Assembly (NCBI RefSeq): GCF_040807025.1
Contig: NC_090968.1
Location: forward strand, 248,001 to 312,000
Reading direction: 5' to 3'
Source: Struthio camelus
Lineage: Eukaryota; Chordata; Aves; Struthioniformes; Struthionidae
Length of the DNA stretch: 64,000 nucleotides
Both the position numbers and the translations under genes were made by a program. Positions 59,784 through 64,000 of this stretch are shown here, one piece after another. How positions within the stretch are numbered: the stretch's first letter is position 1; every line of letters starts with the position of its first letter. A model generated the notes under the pieces. It worked only from the letters and a program-made list of their open reading frames with translations, did not search any database and had not been told where the DNA came from.

Positions 59784-62700
59784 GAAGGAGAGAGGAAGAT
59801 GGCCAGGAAGCAGAGACGAGAGCAGCCAGAGAAGCCTGTGGCAATGGCGGCTAGGTAAGAAGACCGAAAGAAGTGGAAAACGGGCTGGACTGCTGCCCTC
59901 CAAGGGTTGTCTTCAGCGGTACAAGGTCTGGCAGTCAGCTGACTGTGAGTAGTGGCCTCCTTGGGAGAAGGTAGCAATGCTAGGGCAAAGACTGGTTCAG
60001 GTGTTCTTAATGAGGCGATGGAGGGCTCTCGGGGCAAGCTTGGAGTAGGAGTTGGACTAGACGCTGGCAGATGCAGGGCCCACACGGATGAGGAAGTCTG
60101 TCAGTCCCCCCAGCAGTTATTCTAGGAGATGGCTGTCTGAAAGCACCTTTGGCAGGACACTGCGGGGCCAGGTTTGTATAAAGACCAGTGCAATCCAGCT
60201 GGTTGCCGTGACAAATGCTGAGGAGAGTGAAGGGGTCCCTCGTGACTCACTTGCCTTCTGTCACCCTCTGCGCTCCCTTGGCAGGCAAGGAAGTGGTGGG
60301 TTTTCCGCACAGACCTGAGGTGCACCGAGCCCCTCTCCTTGTGTGTGTGTGGGCCTCCCACCAAAATGCCTGAGCTCCCCTGCAGCTGTTCCCCAAATGG
60401 CCCTGTCTGGGCTGGAGAACGGGGAGGCATAAAACTCCCCAGCATACACTTCTGGGGAGGAACCCTCTCAGCTTCCCCTCTGCTGGAAAAGTGGCTTGCC
60501 TCCGTGTTTCTGCTCCTTTCGCTCTCACCCCACCTGCTCTAGGGGCTTTTAATCTCCTTGCGTGCCTTACTTCTTCCCCTTTGCGTTGTTGGCGTGCAGT
60601 GCTAACCACGGTGTTGGAGCGGGTGCCACCTTCCAGGTAAGAAGCTGGCCCTGGGGTTTTTCACCAGTGCTGCTGCTGGCTAAGGAGCTCGTCACCTGAA
60701 CGCACTTAAGGCACCTGGGATGTGAGCTGCTGGAGAGCTGCCAGAGCTCAGGATGCAAGAAGACTGGCTTGAATTGTCTAGCTCTCCTCAGCTTGGAGGC
60801 AGAGCTAGCCCTGCCAGGACATGGCTTCCAGGCTGACAACCCTGCTTTGAAGCTTCTTTGAAGCAGGAGCAAAATCATTTCTGGGAGGTGTGTCACATTC
60901 CGCATGTCCGATGGCTGCTGAGGACCGGGCTGCAGCAGTGGTGAGCGTAGCTGTGGCTGTGGGGGTTGGCAGGGCTGAGCAATGCAGCCTCTGGCCTCTC
61001 TCCCCAGGCCCCCTGCAATGAGGTGAGGAACTGCTCACTGAGGTGAGCCCATCTCCATGCTTGTGCCTCAGGGGGCATGTTATTCCCAGCTCACAGAGGC
61101 CTTCAGCTTTCCCACATGTTAACTTAGGAGTTAACATCTCTGCCTGAAAGCAAACCCTGGGACTGCAACCTTGGCTAGGTTTTGGTAGGAACAACGGGAA
61201 CTCCCAGCTCGATACAAAGGGAGGCACTCCCAGCGCAGCACCCTAAGCCCAGGCTGACGGAGGCAGGCTCTCTTGTGCTCCTGCTTTCTGAGCCAGGGAC
61301 TCTGGGGTCCTTGGCTGCACAAAGGCACAGCTCCAGCTGAAGTGGTGCCGGTTAGACTCGCCAACCCAGCAGCCACTGTGTGCTCCGGCTTCCCTAAAAC
61401 ACAGGCGGCATCTCCCCTTCCTCCTCTCGCAGCTCTTCCAGAGAACACTTGTGCGCAACTAGCTTTCAGGACTGGTCTCTGATGTCCTATGGCTCCCTGT
61501 CAGCGTGAGTCAGAGAGGATTTGGGGCAAACTCCCGTCCTCAGGCTTTTCCCTTAGCCAGCACCAGGCAACACCATGCCGAGATGAGATTTCCCTCACTT
61601 GTCTATCGAGATATATTTCTCTGGAGTCACGAGAGTGATAACAGGAGTGCAGTGAGAAATTAAATAATAACACAAGCTTGTTCTTCCAGGAAAAAAGTAT
61701 TGCCTACTCACCCGCAGGATTCCGCAGAGGCGCCAAAACCTCGTCCAGCTGAGATGCTGGGGAAGCTTCACCTACAGGCACACCTGCAATCAGAGAGGAG
61801 ATTTGCTTCCCTTCTATACCATGACATACGTCTTTTGAGCCAGCATCGGGATTACAGAGGGGGAAAAGAAACGCTTAAAAAGAGACAAAGCTTGTCCTTG
61901 CCAGCAAAAAAAGTCTGACTCCTTACCAGTGGCGTCCTGCAGAGGCTCCCTTACCTCTCCCAGCTGAGCAGCTGGGTACGCAGTGTCCACGGGCACATCG
62001 GTAAGCAGACACGGAGCAGCAGAACTGCGCTGGGCCGACAGTGAACACCCAGGGACTGGCTGAGGCCCAGAGGGGAGACATGACCGTCCCCACACTTGCC
62101 TGCCTGCAGTGCGCTGGAGCTGGGAGAGAACCCAGGAGTTTGGACTCCCAGTCAGCCCTTCCCCTGCTCTACGCCAATGACCCCTGCCCTTCCGCTTCCC
62201 ACACGTTCCGAGTCCCAGAGCACCTCGCCAGAGCAGGAGAGACTTCCAGTCTCTACCATTTCTCACTGCTGAGGACTTGCCTTTGCAATCTTGAGATCAC
62301 GCCTAATTCAAGAAACTTTATTTTGAAGTGCCAAAATTCCTTCTGGAAACAACCACACAAAGCTCTGGAGCCCTCAGGACACATCAGCACATTAGCCCCA
62401 CTGAGCTTCCTTTCTTTTGCTTGAACCAAAAGAACTAACTGCAGCGGCAGGTTATTCTTTCTTAGGCAAAGCTGCAGCACAAGCACCTCACCCGTGTTTC
62501 TCCCAGTGCCTTATAGGCAGCAGAGGGATGCTGAAGCAGGAGAATAAGGAGCTGGAGAATAAGTTCCATGTTTGCAGAGTGCTCTCCAGTGGCTCTCCCT
62601 CTCCCTGCCACGGGGCTCCTCAGCCCTTCTCTTCACCAGGGAAGCTCAGCTCAGGGGCTGTGTGGTGTCTCGTAAATGCTCGCCCATCTCTCACAGACTT

Positions 62701-64000
62701 TTCAGCACTCTTGCCGGCAACAAGGGACTCACTAGAACAGCAGAGGCGGCGCATCCACAGCAACAGCTCTACACCTCCCCCCTTCCCCACTCTTGGCACT
62801 GAATCGGGAAAGCATCCGAGTTCCTCTGCTCAACAGAGGCAAGGGCAGCCCCTCTCGCAACCTGGCCAAATGGTCCTTCCCAGAGACACGGCTGGCCGCA
62901 GGGGCACCTCCCTCCCAGGGCTCCCCTCCACCTCCACGGCACGATGGAGAACACAGCCTGCAAACGGATCCCACCGCTCCTGCCAAGGCTCTTTTGAGAA
63001 TGTAGGGTAGTTACAGTGATAGGATGCTGTTAGGATAGCTAGCGTAGAGTTGGTTATCATAGTCTTAGCGTGTAGTTACTTACAGTATTCTTAGAGCAGT
63101 TGGAGTATCCTTAGGTCATTGTAATTTCTCTAAGGGTAGGAGACAGCTAGTCTGCCTGGCTATACTTAGGGCAGTTATTATAGTTATCATATAGTTACCA
63201 TTAGCATTATTACTTATAGTTAGAGTTAGTTAGAGTTACTGTTCGTAGTTATCCTTAGGCCATAGTAATTCTTGCTGGAGGGTAGTTAATGTTAGAGGAG
63301 AGTATTAGGATGGTTTCAGATAGCTAGCCTGGCAGGAGGCTAGCTCCCCCACTCCCCACCAGCTGGGGCACAGCAAGCTCATGGGCTTGCACTTTAGGTG
63401 CAGTAGCTAACTCCTAAGAGAGGAACTGTCTGCACAGGCAGGACAAGAAGCAAAAAGCTTAATCCCTACGTTGCAGCCGATAGAGGAAAATCGGAGTGCT
63501 GGCTGCTTTTTGGAAGAAGGCGTCAGAAACATAATTAACACGAGAGTTCCTCAGCAGGAGGTGATCACAGTGTTACCCTCACAGGGCATGTCTCCCCACA
63601 GCTGCTGCGGCGTTGTTTCCCACACCATCTTCCTGCAGAAGGAAGACCCTTGACTCGCACCCGAAAAACATGCCACTGAAAAGGAATCCTAGGAGAAAGC
63701 AGCAGAAATACGCTTAAGCATCCCAGCTGCCAAGTCTTTCAGGTGACAAAGTTCATCTGAGGAACACCCCATACCTGCCACTTTGGGGGCAGCATGGTTT
63801 TGCCCACCCCCCTCCTGAATGGGGGCAAGACAGGACAACCCAGCAAAACCACATCGCCTTCACTAACAACAGCTTGCAAGCCCCTGAGGAAAAGCTGCCC
63901 CTCAAAACAACTCCTGTTTTAACAGGTCACAGGGTTAAACACCTTCCTCCCCTAAAGACATTACAAAGCCATTGGCTGCCGTCCCTTGCCCAAGAGGAAC
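59784..64000. other. Stretch without a recognised gene, copy 4 (to window end)
   Basis: Left part of the unexplained region of the unit, including the donor after ATGGCGGC at 59855, the 37-nt exon candidate at 60600-60636 and the TAG/TTA tract. Private changes include CTGCGCTCCC near 60269 and AAGCAAAAAG near 63450. Confidence 0.5.
63003..63291. repeat. TAG/TTA-rich imperfect repeat tract, copy 4
   Basis: Same tract as in the other units, ending in the copy-1-type GTTAGAGG. Confidence 0.6.

Larger units (their letters stand above)
57599..64000 (+). repeat. Tandem array unit, copy 4 (partial, runs off the window)
   Basis: First 6.4 kb of a fourth unit. It carries the TOPORS-like exon with a 12-bp in-frame deletion near 58858, then the unexplained downstream DNA. 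It shares several variants with copy 1 against copies 2 and 3 (for example AGACCAGTG near 60186, GTTAGAGG near 63293, CTGCGGCG near 63604). The array probably continues beyond the window. Confidence 0.95.

Noticed and set aside
1-64000. CRISPR array, operon or other prokaryotic system suggested by regular repeats
   Set aside because: The repeat is a 19.47-kb segmental unit with spliced vertebrate genes and CR1 elements. There are no short direct repeats with spacers.
1-64000. Transfer RNA or ribosomal RNA genes
   Set aside because: I found no tRNA box A/B pair or rRNA core sequence by eye on either strand.

Overview
The window looks like avian nuclear DNA. The evidence is spliced vertebrate genes with GT-AG introns, two CR1-type LINE 3' ends per repeat unit that finish in ATTCTGTGA-like sequence, GC-rich gene segments, and a RING gene clearly related to vertebrate TOPORS. 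Nothing prokaryotic is present. The long open frames in the GC-rich stretches are frame shadows.

The dominant feature is a head-to-tail tandem array with a 19,470-bp unit. Taking the window start as an arbitrary boundary, the units are 1-18658 (copy 1, shortened mainly by an 805-bp deletion), 18659-38128 (copy 2), 38129-57598 (copy 3) and 57599-64000 (copy 4, cut by the window edge). Copies 2 and 3 are the same length throughout, and I noticed only about six differences between them by eye. Copies 1 and 4 share several variants that 2 and 3 lack.

Each unit carries two genes I can support. On the + strand is a short TOPORS-like RING E3 ligase: a predicted 2-codon first exon, a 996-bp intron and one 1,680-bp exon, 561 aa in all. 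It is intact in copies 2 and 3, shortened in frame by 4 residues in copy 4, and broken by the 805-bp deletion in copy 1. On the - strand, about 10 kb downstream of the TOPORS stop, is a nine-exon gene. I assembled it exon by exon into a 298-aa coiled-coil protein with a C-terminal membrane segment, most like the TMCO5 family (human TMCO5A is about 288 aa). It is intact in copies 1-3; copy 4 ends before reaching it. Running right from the TMCO5-like start there are about 5 kb with CR1 fragments and a microsatellite, and then the next TOPORS-like gene, so the two genes are divergently arranged.

The remaining ~8 kb between the TOPORS stop and a CpG-rich segment is mostly unexplained. It holds a TAG/TTA-rich tract, an ETS-motif cluster, an (AAAC)n microsatellite and a few splice-like signals. 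A second unexplained item is the CpG-rich, promoter-like segment with a splice donor at its right edge.

Inference: TOPORS is a ubiquitin/SUMO ligase and TMCO5 proteins are spermatid proteins, so this may be an ampliconic, germline-biased gene array, similar in kind to known avian sex-chromosome amplicons. The chromosome and species cannot be read from the sequence.
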